This document shows positions 34,600 through 42,985 of a stretch of 64,000 nucleotides of DNA, piece after piece. Source of the DNA: Brumimicrobium sp041655765 (GTDB lineage Bacteria > Bacteroidota > Bacteroidia > Flavobacteriales_D > Crocinitomicaceae); contig JBBAEU010000007.1 in assembly GCA_041655765.1 (NCBI GenBank), positions 49,884 to 113,883 of the forward strand. Reading direction: 5' to 3'. The notes under the pieces were generated by a model that made no database searches, was not told the DNA's origin, and saw only the letters and a list, made by a program, of their open reading frames with translations. Position 1 is the first letter of the stretch. Every line of letters starts with the position of its first letter. The position numbers and the translations under genes are program-made.

Positions 34600-36018
34600 A
34601 TGAGAAAATTAAAAATAGTTTTAGGATTTGGCTTAATAGTATTTGTATTACAATCTTGCCTTGTTGCTAAGGAGTATGCTAGTCCTGACAACATCGTGCA
34701 AACAGAGGAATACAGAAACTCAGAAGACGTAGATACAAATACGATTGCAACATTATCTTGGAAAGAGATGTTTACAGACCCAATTCTTCAAAATCATATT
34801 GACCATGCATTGACAAACAACATCGACCACCTTATCGCTTTGGAGCAAATTAAAGTCGCAGAAGCGTACGTAAAACAAGGAAAAGCAGGGTTTTATCCAA
34901 CTGTAAATGCTGCAGCAAATTACAGTTTGTCAAGGATTTCAGAAAACGGAATTCAAGGACAAATGTTGCAGCTTGGTGTTTCTAACCAATTTCATCTTTT
35001 TGATTTATCCCTCAATGTTTCTTGGGAAGCAGATATCTGGGGAAAAATTAGAAGTCAAAAACGTGCTTTTGATGCTTCTTTTATGCAAACACATGCAGTA
35101 AAAAGGGTAATTCAAACACAACTTATTTCTGGAATTGCAAAAGCATATTATCAACTTTTAGCATTAGACAAAGAAGTTGAAGTCTTAGAAAAATCATTAG
35201 AACTCAGAAGAACTAGTTTTGAAACCACTGAAGCCATGCAACAATCTGGTATTGAAGGAATCACTTCAGTAGCTGTTCAACAAACAAAAGCACAATATTT
35301 AGAAGCTCAGGTGATGTTGATTAATATTAATAATCAAATTCGCCTTATAGAAAATGCAATTTGTATTCTAATGGGAGATGAACCACACGACATTGAACGT
35401 TCTACATTAGACGAACAAGTAATAGATTCTACGTTAAAAACTGGCGTTCCAATTCAACTATTAGCCAACCGCCCCGATGTTCAATCGGCAGAATACAACT
35501 ATAGAATGGCTTTTGAAATGGTAAATGTTGCCCGAGCACAATTTTACCCTACGCTTACCATTGGTGTTGGTGGTGGACTTCAATCGAGAGATATTAACAA
35601 TTGGTTTAGTATCAATTCTATTGTTGGGAACCTTGTTGGAGGAATTGTAGCACCAATTTTTAACCAGCGAAAAATCCGAACTAACTTTGAAGTTTCTCAA
35701 ATACAACAAGAACAAGCTCGGTTAAATTATCGTGGTGTTTTAATTCAAGCAAGTAAAGAAGTTTCCGATGCACTGTACAATTACCAAGCGGCTGAAGAGA
35801 AAATGGAAATTCAATTGGAGCAAGAAGAATTATTAAATCAGTCCGTAGAAGATTCTCAATCCTTACTAGCAAGTGGTCTTAATAATTTCAGTTATTTAGA
35901 AGTTTTAAACGCCCAACAAAGTGCTCTAAATGCTGGCTTATCGGTAATTGGCTCTCAAGTTAGAAAAATGACAAGTATCGTAGATTTGTATCAAGCATTG
36001 GGCGGAGGGGTTAAGTAA
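34600..36018 (+). CDS. outer-membrane efflux channel lipoprotein (TolC/OprM-NodT family)
   Basis: 472 residues. Lipobox VLQSCLVA near residue 20; then two TolC-type repeats of long helices (DVSWEADIWGKI-like NVSWEADIWGKIRSQKRAFD and LLANRPDVQSAEYNYRMAF). NRPDVQSAE and LNAQQSALNAG are typical of OprM homologues. It forms the trimeric exit duct. It is the last gene of the operon. The hairpin at 36228-36267 may end the transcript. Confidence 0.94.
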   Translation: MRKLKIVLGFGLIVFVLQSCLVAKEYASPDNIVQTEEYRNSEDVDTNTIATLSWKEMFTDPILQNHIDHALTNNIDHLIALEQIKVAEAYVKQGKAGFYPTVNAAANYSLSRISENGIQGQMLQLGVSNQFHLFDLSLNVSWEADIWGKIRSQKRAFDASFMQTHAVKRVIQTQLISGIAKAYYQLLALDKEVEVLEKSLELRRTSFETTEAMQQSGIEGITSVAVQQTKAQYLEAQVMLININNQIRLIENAICILMGDEPHDIERSTLDEQVIDSTLKTGVPIQLLANRPDVQSAEYNYRMAFEMVNVARAQFYPTLTIGVGGGLQSRDINNWFSINSIVGNLVGGIVAPIFNQRKIRTNFEVSQIQQEQARLNYRGVLIQASKEVSDALYNYQAAEEKMEIQLEQEELLNQSVEDSQSLLASGLNNFSYLEVLNAQQSALNAGLSVIGSQVRKMTSIVDLYQALGGGVK

Positions 36019-36227
36019 AATATTTTACTGCTAAGTCACATTCAACATCGATTAAAAGTTAATTTGATTGAAACGAACATAAAATTTGGTATTCTCTGAT
36101 CTATAACGTAAGTTTATTATAAATAAGAAGCGTAGAAGATTGATGTTCGGTAATTATTTCCTAAAATTTATCTTATAATTATAGAAAATGAGATGCAAAA
36201 TTTGGTGTTATATTTAAGGATTGTAAA

Positions 36228-36267
36228 CAAATTGGGTGCTCTTTTTCATTTAAGAACACCCAATTTG
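36228..36267. terminator. hairpin between convergent efflux and FKBP genes
   Basis: An 11-bp stem CAAATTGGGTG (36228-36238) with CACCCAATTTG (36257-36267), extended inward by TCTT/AAGA. T tracts are weak on both sides, so termination is plausible but not certain. Confidence 0.55.
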
Positions 36268-36290
36268 AATAACTTCATTTAAATATAAGA

Positions 36291-36719
36291 TTAACTAATC
36301 TCAACGATTTCTACGTCGAAGATTAATTCTTTTCCAGCCAATGGATGATTACCATCAACTACAATTGTAGTATCTGTTACTTCAGTAACAACCAATTGCA
36401 TAGGTGACCCATCAGGTAAAGTTGCTGTTAATGGCATTCCTACTACTGGATCAATTTCTGCAGGTAATTGTTCTTTTGGAACCTCCTGAATTAATTCTTG
36501 TCTTACTTCGCCGTAAGCCTCTGCCGCAGGGATGTTAATTACTTTTTTTTCGTTTAATTCCATTCCAACAACTCCGTTGTCAAAACCTGAAATCATTTGT
36601 CCTGCACCAACGGTGAAGGCTAATGGTTCACGACCCTCTGAACTGTCAAATACCTCCCCGTTTGTTAATTTTCCTGTATAATGTACTTTTACATTATCAT
36701 TTGCTTTTACTTTGCTCAT
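36291..36719 (-). CDS. FKBP-type peptidyl-prolyl isomerase, SlyD-like
   Basis: 142 residues. FKBP core split by an insert-in-flap domain: VKVHYTGKLTNGEVFDSSEG, LAFTVGAGQMISGFDNGVVGM, flap insert (about residues 70-120), then NHPLAGKELIFDVEIVEI. The His-rich SlyD metal tail is absent. Cytoplasmic prolyl isomerase and folding helper. It lies 42 bases after the hypothetical gene upstream and may share its transcript. Confidence 0.93.
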   Translation of the reverse strand: MSKVKANDNVKVHYTGKLTNGEVFDSSEGREPLAFTVGAGQMISGFDNGVVGMELNEKKVINIPAAEAYGEVRQELIQEVPKEQLPAEIDPVVGMPLTATLPDGSPMQLVVTEVTDTTIVVDGNHPLAGKELIFDVEIVEIS

Positions 36720-36761
36720 AAATTTTGAGTTTTGCCTTTTAACTTAAAAAGCAGAAATCGG

Positions 36762-37151
36762 CTACTTCCCTACTTCCTCTAAAAATCCTATATCTTCTAA
36801 AAAACTAAATAGTCTTTCATTTTTTACTAATTCTTTGTCACCCAAAAATAATATATTTTTTGGACGATTCCTTGCAACCCATATTTCAAAGTTTGACAAA
36901 GTAGCGATTTTTGTTCCATTCAAATCAACTTTATGGTCGATTTTATGATTTTTTATTAAAAACTCCCGAATCTCTTCATCCTCCTTTACAAAGTCGTGAT
37001 CAGTATGGAAATGAACAACACCGTCAATTTTTTCATCTAAATGATTGTCTTTTTTGGTAGAAATAACCTCAATGCCATTGTTCGCTGACCATTCAGCAAT
37101 GAGCTTCCCGAAAGGGTTGTCTGCAATTACATAAATTGTTTTAAAATACAT
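36762..37151 (-). CDS. hypothetical cytoplasmic protein
   Basis: 129 residues from ATG 37151. An in-frame ATG at 37187 overlaps the minus-strand -7 box TATTTTTG (37185-37192) and so cannot be the start. The protein begins YFKTIYVIADNPFGKLIAEW and alternates strands and helices like a small alpha/beta fold. A KNILFLGDKELVKNERLF stretch lies near the end. I do not recognise a family. Confidence 0.7.
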   Translation of the reverse strand: MYFKTIYVIADNPFGKLIAEWSANNGIEVISTKKDNHLDEKIDGVVHFHTDHDFVKEDEEIREFLIKNHKIDHKVDLNGTKIATLSNFEIWVARNRPKNILFLGDKELVKNERLFSFLEDIGFLEEVGK

Positions 37152-37184
37152 ATTTTTTATATTATTAAGTGGTAAAAGCGACCG

Positions 37185-37192
37185 CAAAAATA
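37185..37192 (-). promoter_or_regulatory. -7 box of the 129-residue hypothetical gene
   Basis: TATTTTTG on the minus strand, 33 bases before ATG 37151. It decides the start site of this gene. Confidence 0.5.
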
Positions 37193-37310
37193 GCGACTTT
37201 TATTTAAAAATAACATCTTTTTAATCAAATGTTTACAAGAACTCAATCTTTAAATACTTCCAGATAACAATGTTACATAGATTTAGCATAATTTAGAAGC
37301 CTTATCTATA

Positions 37311-37341
37311 AAAAAGAGGAACAAAATTCGTTCCTCTTTTT
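37311..37341. terminator. bidirectional terminator downstream of the ECF sigma gene
   Basis: Twelve-bp stem AAAAAGAGGAAC (37311-37322) with GTTCCTCTTTTT (37330-37341), loop AAAATTC, with an A run before and T run after. It ends the minus-strand sigma-factor transcript. Confidence 0.85.
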
Positions 37342-37375
37342 AACCATAAATATGAAACCCTGCTAAAGCAACATA

Positions 37376-37888
37376 TTAACTTGCGTAGTTTTGATACTCG
37401 GGTAAAGCATCCATTAATTTCTTTCTAGCGATAAATATTCTACTTTTAACCGTTCCTAAAGGGATTCCCAATTCGTCCGCAATTTCTTTATATTTATAAC
37501 CCTCGAAATGCATCATGAAGGGAATTCGGTATTCGTCATCGAGCATTTCTAATTTTGCATTTAGCTCTTTATCCTTTATCATATTCAAAGGCGTCCCCAT
37601 ATAATCTTCAGAATTGTTTAATAAATATAAATCTTGAGAATTATCAAAAATTGTTTTTGAGCGTACTTTCCTTCTATACTGATTAATAAAAGTATTCTTC
37701 ATAATGGTAAAAACCCAAGCCTTAAAATTTGTTTTTGGTTTATAATAATCTTTGTAGCGAATTGCTTTTAACATCGTTTCTTGTGTTAAATCTTTTGCAT
37801 CTTCCATGTTTTTCGTAAAGCTCATCGCAAACGCCAATAAATAAGACTCCATGGATGTCAGCGTATTGTTAAATTCGAGTGTTGACAT
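37376..37888 (-). CDS. ECF-type RNA polymerase sigma factor
   Basis: 170 residues. Region 2 is AFAMSFTKNMEDAKDLTQETMLKA and FKAWVFTIMKNTFINQYRR; region 4 is EGYKYKEIADELGIPLGTVKSR with the HTH. No anti-sigma gene is adjacent. The CarH-like MerR gene lies upstream on the same strand. In many flavobacteria such a pair sits beside carotenoid genes, but none is here. Its own promoter is of the housekeeping TTTG/TATATTTG type rather than an ECF-type signal. Confidence 0.92.
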   Translation of the reverse strand: MSTLEFNNTLTSMESYLLAFAMSFTKNMEDAKDLTQETMLKAIRYKDYYKPKTNFKAWVFTIMKNTFINQYRRKVRSKTIFDNSQDLYLLNNSEDYMGTPLNMIKDKELNAKLEMLDDEYRIPFMMHFEGYKYKEIADELGIPLGTVKSRIFIARKKLMDALPEYQNYAS

Positions 37889-37970
37889 AATATTTTATAT
37901 TTTAATTTCTAATGAATTTTGTTTAACCTTTTTATATTTTAAATGTCTATTCCTTAAACAAACATTTATG

Positions 37971-38002
37971 CAAATATACCAACTTTTTAGTGATTTAACA
38001 AA
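37971..38002 (-). promoter_or_regulatory. promoter of the ECF sigma gene
   Basis: Minus-strand TTTG (37999-38002), 20 bases, TATATTTG (37971-37978); full consensus, about 83 bases before the ATG. Confidence 0.65.
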
Positions 38003-38176
38003 TAACCAAGGTTGTTAAAATTTCAAAAATCACCATAATAAAAATCATAAAACACTGAAATAGATGCGTTTATGTCATAAATATTAAAATAGGATTCCAA
38101 TAATAGCAGATTTTGAACATGGATTCTTGTATGATTTTAATCTAAAGACTTAAAAAAAGAGATAAAACGATGGTTT

Positions 38177-39028
38177 TTATTTAATCAATTCGGAAAAAGG
38201 ATAGATGTTTTTATGTTTATGAAATCCATATTTATTTACAATCCCTCCGCCGATATAAATGGGGATTTGAGATATTTTTTCTAATTCATCAAGATGTTTT
38301 TTGTATTCTACCTCCGATAAATTTTCGTTAATTGAAGTTACAATTTTTAAAGGTTTAAATTCATCCAGCGTATTTTCTAATTTATGGATTGGTAAATTCA
38401 CACCCAAATAAACTGCGTTTCTACCTCTTCCCCTTAACTGATAATAAAAATACAACAAATCCAACTCGTTATATTCACCTTCTGGCGTAAAAAGGAGTAC
38501 TTCAAATTCTTCAGAAGGAACTTCAGGCAATAATTCTATTTCTGTAATTAATCTTTGTCTAAGCCTGTTGTAAACAAAATGTTTTTGGGCATGGGTGATT
38601 TTCTTCACCCTCCAAAGTGACTCAATCTTTGTAATAAAATCAAAGATACAACTTCTAAAAGCTTCCTCCGTTCCTTTGCGAACAATAATGTCTTCTAAAA
38701 TCTGATTAAAACTCAGACATTTCATTCCCACTGCAGACTCAATTAGCAATGAAACATCGGTGTCACAACAATGATTATTTTCCTTGATTTTTGATATAAT
38801 TGAGCAGATTTCTTCTTCCGATAACTCGGCTATTTTTGAAATTTTATGCCCATTCTTATATAAAATAGATATATTCATTAAACGCTGGAGATCAACATCA
38901 GTATAGTATCTGATTTGTGTCTCAGAACGTTCAGGCTCCAACAACCCATATCGCTTTTCCCATATTCGGATGGTATGCGCTTTAATGCCCGAAAGGATTT
39001 CTAAATCTTTTATTTTATACTGTGCCAT
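38177..39028 (-). CDS. MerR-family regulator, CarH/LitR-like, with degenerate B12 domain
   Basis: 283 residues from ATG 39028; the family starts MAQYKIKDLEILSGIKAHTI. A further in-frame ATG at 39070 would add 14 unusual residues. A MerR HTH (about 3-70, IRIWEKRYGLLEPERSETQI) is followed by a helical B12-cap region and a Rossmann-like cobalamin-binding half (about 180-283). The usual Glu-x-His of the cobalamin site appears as GEYNEL, with Asn replacing His. In CarH, B12 makes the repressor light-sensitive; here the ligand link may be lost or altered. Confidence 0.85.
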   Translation of the reverse strand: MAQYKIKDLEILSGIKAHTIRIWEKRYGLLEPERSETQIRYYTDVDLQRLMNISILYKNGHKISKIAELSEEEICSIISKIKENNHCCDTDVSLLIESAVGMKCLSFNQILEDIIVRKGTEEAFRSCIFDFITKIESLWRVKKITHAQKHFVYNRLRQRLITEIELLPEVPSEEFEVLLFTPEGEYNELDLLYFYYQLRGRGRNAVYLGVNLPIHKLENTLDEFKPLKIVTSINENLSEVEYKKHLDELEKISQIPIYIGGGIVNKYGFHKHKNIYPFSELIK

Positions 39029-39173
39029 CCCTCGTATAACATTAGAATATTTTTTTTGTTCATTTAACACCTTTTATAGAGTTATTTTAATAACAAATAA
39101 AATAATTTATCTGATTTTAAACTAAGATTCATTATCTTTTGCTACATTTATGACATATAAACTTATTTTAAGA

Positions 39174-39761
39174 ATGAAAAAATCACTCTATATCATAGGA
39201 ATATTTTTCTTAACTTCGATTTTCATATCTTGTAATGACAATGAATCGAAAACTATTAAAGTAATCTATTCAGACGAAGAAATTGGGCTTGATAATTTTG
39301 AGGCACTCAGTTTAAGACCGTATCAGATTGATGCAATGGTGTATATTCCAGACGAAACTGCAAGCATTGGCGCATCAACAAGTACAACAATTAAACACGA
39401 CCTCGATAGTTATGAGTGGTTAATTGAAGCAGGCCCGAATTTTAGACTAAAAATTGAAGATTGGGGAGACGAACCATTTGAAGAATTTCTAACGTATGTT
39501 GATGATTTAGATATTTATAACATTGAATATCTTGAAAAAGATGAAAACTTTGTCGTGTACAAAACAACCCTTAAATTCAAAGGTATATCCAATGATAACA
39601 AGGTTGGTGTAAATCATGAAAGTTTCCATGTGGCAGCTCAACATACCATCAATGGGATTAATTATATATTCAGAACAGACGATGACGGATGTGAAGAGAA
39701 AATCGTAAACTATATGATAAAATCCGTTAAAAGTATTCGACCACTAAAAAATGGTGAATAA
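39174..39761 (+). CDS. hypothetical lipoprotein
   Basis: 195 residues from ATG 39174 (MKKSLYIIG); the ATG at 39150 adds eight residues before the signal peptide. Lipobox IFISCNDN. The mature protein is acidic, with EWLIEAGPNFRLKIEDWGDE and YMIKSVKSIRPLKNGE at the end; I recognise no family. It is divergent from the MerR gene with a 145-base gap between start codons, so they may share regulation. Confidence 0.7.
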   Translation: MKKSLYIIGIFFLTSIFISCNDNESKTIKVIYSDEEIGLDNFEALSLRPYQIDAMVYIPDETASIGASTSTTIKHDLDSYEWLIEAGPNFRLKIEDWGDEPFEEFLTYVDDLDIYNIEYLEKDENFVVYKTTLKFKGISNDNKVGVNHESFHVAAQHTINGINYIFRTDDDGCEEKIVNYMIKSVKSIRPLKNGE

Positions 39762-39891
39762 AGATGATAAACCTAAAAGAAACCAAACACCTAAGTCATT
39801 TAATTTAACATCATTTTTTCTAAAAAGTGAGTCAATTTATCTGCTTTTTTTATCTATAAGCAACAATATATCTTAATTAAAAGCAATATAT

Positions 39892-40340
39892 TTATAAACC
39901 AAGTTGAGCTTCCCTTCTTCGTAAGATTTTCAAATATTCATTGGCCATTTTATCACCTAAAAGAGCTGATTGTTCAGCAAACTCTATGGCTTCCGTAATT
40001 TGTCCTTGCCCTTCTTTTACTAGGGCTAAATTATAAAGAATACGCCGTTGAACTTTTTCGTTTTTTGGATTAGTTTCCATTAACAATTGCTTTTCTGCAA
40101 TATCCCAGTTTCCTTTAGCAATCATAGGCTTTGCACGCTTGATGTTTTTACTTCCTTTGGAATAGTAAGAGCGACCAACCCAAACCCAGTTAGGATAAAG
40201 AAGTCCCGCCGCTTTATGCCCCAACTGAAAACCTAAAGCCTTGAAGTATTCAGATTTTCTTTGAACATCGTTTAAAATAGAAATATATGCTGTTGCTGAA
40301 GAAAAAACAGGAACATGGTGCCAATGGTGTCCAAGAGGAA
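39892..40340 (-). pseudogene. 5'-truncated DUF6340-like TPR protein gene
   Basis: The first ATG in frame (40222-40224) gives 110 residues, but the coherent protein frame continues upstream without a start: ISILNDVQRKSEYFKALGFQ, then LGHKAAGLLYPNWVWVGRSY. The C-terminus has TPR-like helices (AEKQLLMETNPKNEKVQRRI and LALVKEGQGQITEAIEFAEQ). It matches the C-terminal third of DUF6340-type Bacteroidota proteins. The N-terminal two thirds are missing and the frame runs into an oppositely oriented gene that is also truncated. Confidence 0.65.
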
Positions 40341-41311
40341 CAGTAGCAATGGATTACGTTCATGCAGAAGAACCTATGGCAATCACTATTGCTGTTCATA
40401 ATTCAGACCCTATGGCTGTTAGTTCTTATAATAGTGGCACAAATAGTCTTCCTGGGTTTACAGGAGGATATCCTTACGCAGCAGTCGATCGTGTAATCGG
40501 AATGGACCCTGGCGATATTCAAGTTGGAGTAAACCAGAGGAAAGACATGGCTGTTCCTTGTTCAGTAGATTTTGAAAACATTGAAGTTACCGCTACTGAA
40601 ATCATAGTAACTGCTCGTGTAAATATGGTTACTGATATTTTAACAGGAAGCTATGGACTATCCGTTGTTCTAACAGAAGACAGTGTTAAAGGAAGTGGCG
40701 GAGCTTGGAAGCAAGTGAATGGGTACTATAATTTTGCAAATTTGATTGATATAAATGGCGTTAACTGGATGAATTTAGCTTCACCAGTTGATCAAAGTGC
40801 TTTATTGGGTGGTTACAACCACGTAGCGAGAGCACTTGGGGCAAACAACATGAATGGAGCAACTGGTTCTTTGCCCGCAACATTAAATAATGGAGAGTCA
40901 TATACGCATACATATACTTTCCCTAGGTCATCTAATTGGAACGTAAACAATATGCATGCAATTGGTATGTTCGTTAACAAGACAACTGGGGAAATTATCA
41001 ATGCAGGACAAATTGACTTGAGTTCTCCATCTGGATTAGCAGAGGAAGCAAATACATTTGGATTATCTGTTTTTCCTAATCCGACTAATTCTGTTGCAAA
41101 TATTCAATTAAAATTAGAAAATCCATCTGAGATTTCTTTGGTTGTATATAATATGATTGGCGAAGTGGTACATTCTAAACCAACAGAAAAGGTTAATGCA
41201 GGAACAAATGTTTATACAATTGATTTGTCTCACGTTTCAAACGGAGTTTATCTTTGTCACATTAATGTGAATGGAGAAACAAAAGTTACAAAACTAAATG
41301 TATTAAGATAA
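40265..41311 (+). pseudogene. 5'-truncated Omp28-like T9SS-secreted protein gene
   Basis: The frame is open from 40265 (stop at 40262-40264) with no start before ATG 40349. That ATG would lose the thioredoxin-like motif TGTWCQWCPRGTVAMDYVHA (cysteine codons at 40319 and 40328) conserved in Omp28-related proteins. A beta-rich middle and a clear T9SS sorting domain follow (SVFPNPTNSVANIQL near the start, GVYLCHINVNGETKVTKLNV at the end). Signal peptide and N-terminal region are absent, so this gene cannot be exported as it stands. Confidence 0.75.
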
Positions 41312-41385
41312 TTTTATAGTGTAATACATTTATATTTTGAAGTTGGCACAAAATTTTCTATATTCGAATATAAATTACTTTTGAT

Positions 41386-42129
41386 ATGAAAAAATTATAC
41401 TTTATTATATTTAGCTTTCTTTTAGCAAACATTACTTTCTCTCAAGGAACAGTAAAGATCCTCAATTCTGCTAAAGAAGATGTAACTAATGGAATCTCAT
41501 ACTTTAATAGCAATGGAATAAATGAACCATTGTTAGGAGATATCTTCTACTTGACTAATACCAGTGACCAACCCATAACAATTAATTATAGTAGAGAAGT
41601 AATTTCTATCTCAAACAATAATTTCCTTATTCAATTCTGTGAAGCCGAAAGTGCAGGTGGATTTCCAGGGTATTGCTTTAACACAGAAGGAGCTTACTGG
41701 ATTTGCCCAAGCTCTCCTATTGTCCTACAACCAGAAGATACAACAAACTTTAAACCTCAGGTTAACACAGGAGAAGAAGCGGGTACCGCCGTTGTTAAAT
41801 ATTTTATCCTTGATGCTGATGAAAATCAAATTGCTGATATTACCATTGATGTTGACAATAATTTTACTGCCTCTATTGAAAAACAAGAAGAACTCGTTTA
41901 TAGTGTTTACCCAAATCCAGCTACTAACGTAATTACTGTAGATAGTAATACAAAAGGTAATGCAACTGCCGTATTCATAGATGCTCTCGGAAAAGAGGTA
42001 AAAAGAGTTTTACTGAACGAAAAAAACACAAAAGTAAACATAAGCGAATTAAAAAGAGGTGTTTACTTTGTTAACATCTACGTAGGAGAACAACAAAGAA
42101 GCATTACGAAAAGATTGGTTAAGCAGTAG
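41386..42129 (+). CDS. T9SS-secreted hypothetical protein
   Basis: 247 residues. Signal peptide ending ITFSQ; a central beta domain with SDQPITINYSREVISISNNN and a CFNTEGAYWICPSSPIVLQP segment with cysteines. A type A T9SS sorting domain lies from about residue 170 (YSVYPNPATNVITV ... GVYFVNIYVGEQQRSITKRL). It is probably a partner cargo of the Omp28-like protein 74 bases upstream; such pairs are common. Surface or secreted; function unknown. Confidence 0.82.
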   Translation: MKKLYFIIFSFLLANITFSQGTVKILNSAKEDVTNGISYFNSNGINEPLLGDIFYLTNTSDQPITINYSREVISISNNNFLIQFCEAESAGGFPGYCFNTEGAYWICPSSPIVLQPEDTTNFKPQVNTGEEAGTAVVKYFILDADENQIADITIDVDNNFTASIEKQEELVYSVYPNPATNVITVDSNTKGNATAVFIDALGKEVKRVLLNEKNTKVNISELKRGVYFVNIYVGEQQRSITKRLVKQ

Positions 42130-42142
42130 TCAGTGATTTAAT

Positions 42143-42856
42143 CTAAATAGACTTAACATTTCTTCTTTCTATCAACTCCTCAACAACTATCTGCATTCCA
42201 ACAGATGCTACTTCCTTAACGACTTTAAAATTTTTGGGTGCTGATACAGGATTGGGGTCAATCAAATAAAAGCAAGCTGTAGAAGGTGCATAATGAATAA
42301 TTCCAGCGGCAGGATAAACGTTTAAAGATGTCCCAACAACCACAACTATGTCTGCATCTTGGATTGTATCAATTGCATTATCTATCATCGGCACAGCTTC
42401 TCCAAACCAAACAACATGTGGTCGCAATTGAAAGCCTTCAGGACATAAGTCGCCCATTTTAACCTCCCAATCCTTTTGGAAATAATATTGTCTTTCTGCA
42501 TTCGGTCCAGAACTTTTTACCTTATTCAGCTCTCCATGCAAATGAATTACTCTATTGCTACCCGCACGTTCATGTAAATCATCCACATTTTGTGTAATGA
42601 TATGAACATCATACACGTTTTCTAGTCTGAGAATAGCAAAATGAGCCAAATTCGGTTTTGCTTCATAACATTGTTTACGTCGCATATTGTAAAAAGCAGT
42701 TACCAATTCAGGGTTTTTAGACCATGCTTCAGGTGTTGCTACATCTTCAATTTTATATTTCTCCCACAAACCATCACTGTCTCTAAAAGTATTCAGACCC
42801 GATTCTGCACTAATTCCTGCACCAGAAAAAATAACTACTTTTCGTTTTCTACACAT
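42143..42856 (-). CDS. SIR2-family NAD-dependent protein deacylase
   Basis: 237 residues. NAD-binding FSGAGISAESGLNTFRD at the start, catalytic TQNVDDLHERAG and HLHGEL, then FGEAVP and VGTSLNVYPAAG. Tyr and Arg in FYNMRRKQ match the YxxR signature of desuccinylase-type (SIRT5/CobB) enzymes. The zinc module is degenerate: only one cysteine (DLCPEG) remains of the usual four, a state I recall as common in Bacteroidota homologues. It probably removes acyl groups from lysines in the cytoplasm. Confidence 0.92.
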   Translation of the reverse strand: MCRKRKVVIFSGAGISAESGLNTFRDSDGLWEKYKIEDVATPEAWSKNPELVTAFYNMRRKQCYEAKPNLAHFAILRLENVYDVHIITQNVDDLHERAGSNRVIHLHGELNKVKSSGPNAERQYYFQKDWEVKMGDLCPEGFQLRPHVVWFGEAVPMIDNAIDTIQDADIVVVVGTSLNVYPAAGIIHYAPSTACFYLIDPNPVSAPKNFKVVKEVASVGMQIVVEELIERRNVKSI

Positions 42857-42985
42857 AATTTAGATAAAATATCCATGTTTTTATTAACTTTACCCCCTTG
42901 CTTTATCTCTTCATATAGACCAAATAATATCTAAAATCTAAATTGGTTTTTATTGAATGAAAAAGTGGATATAAATATAAGAAAA

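Noticed and set aside
41359..41383. TATATTCGAATATA palindrome and a TACTTTTG -7-like box before the T9SS cargo gene at 41386
   Set aside because: The box ends two bases before the ATG, which would place the transcript start inside the gene, and the palindrome is low-complexity AT sequence.
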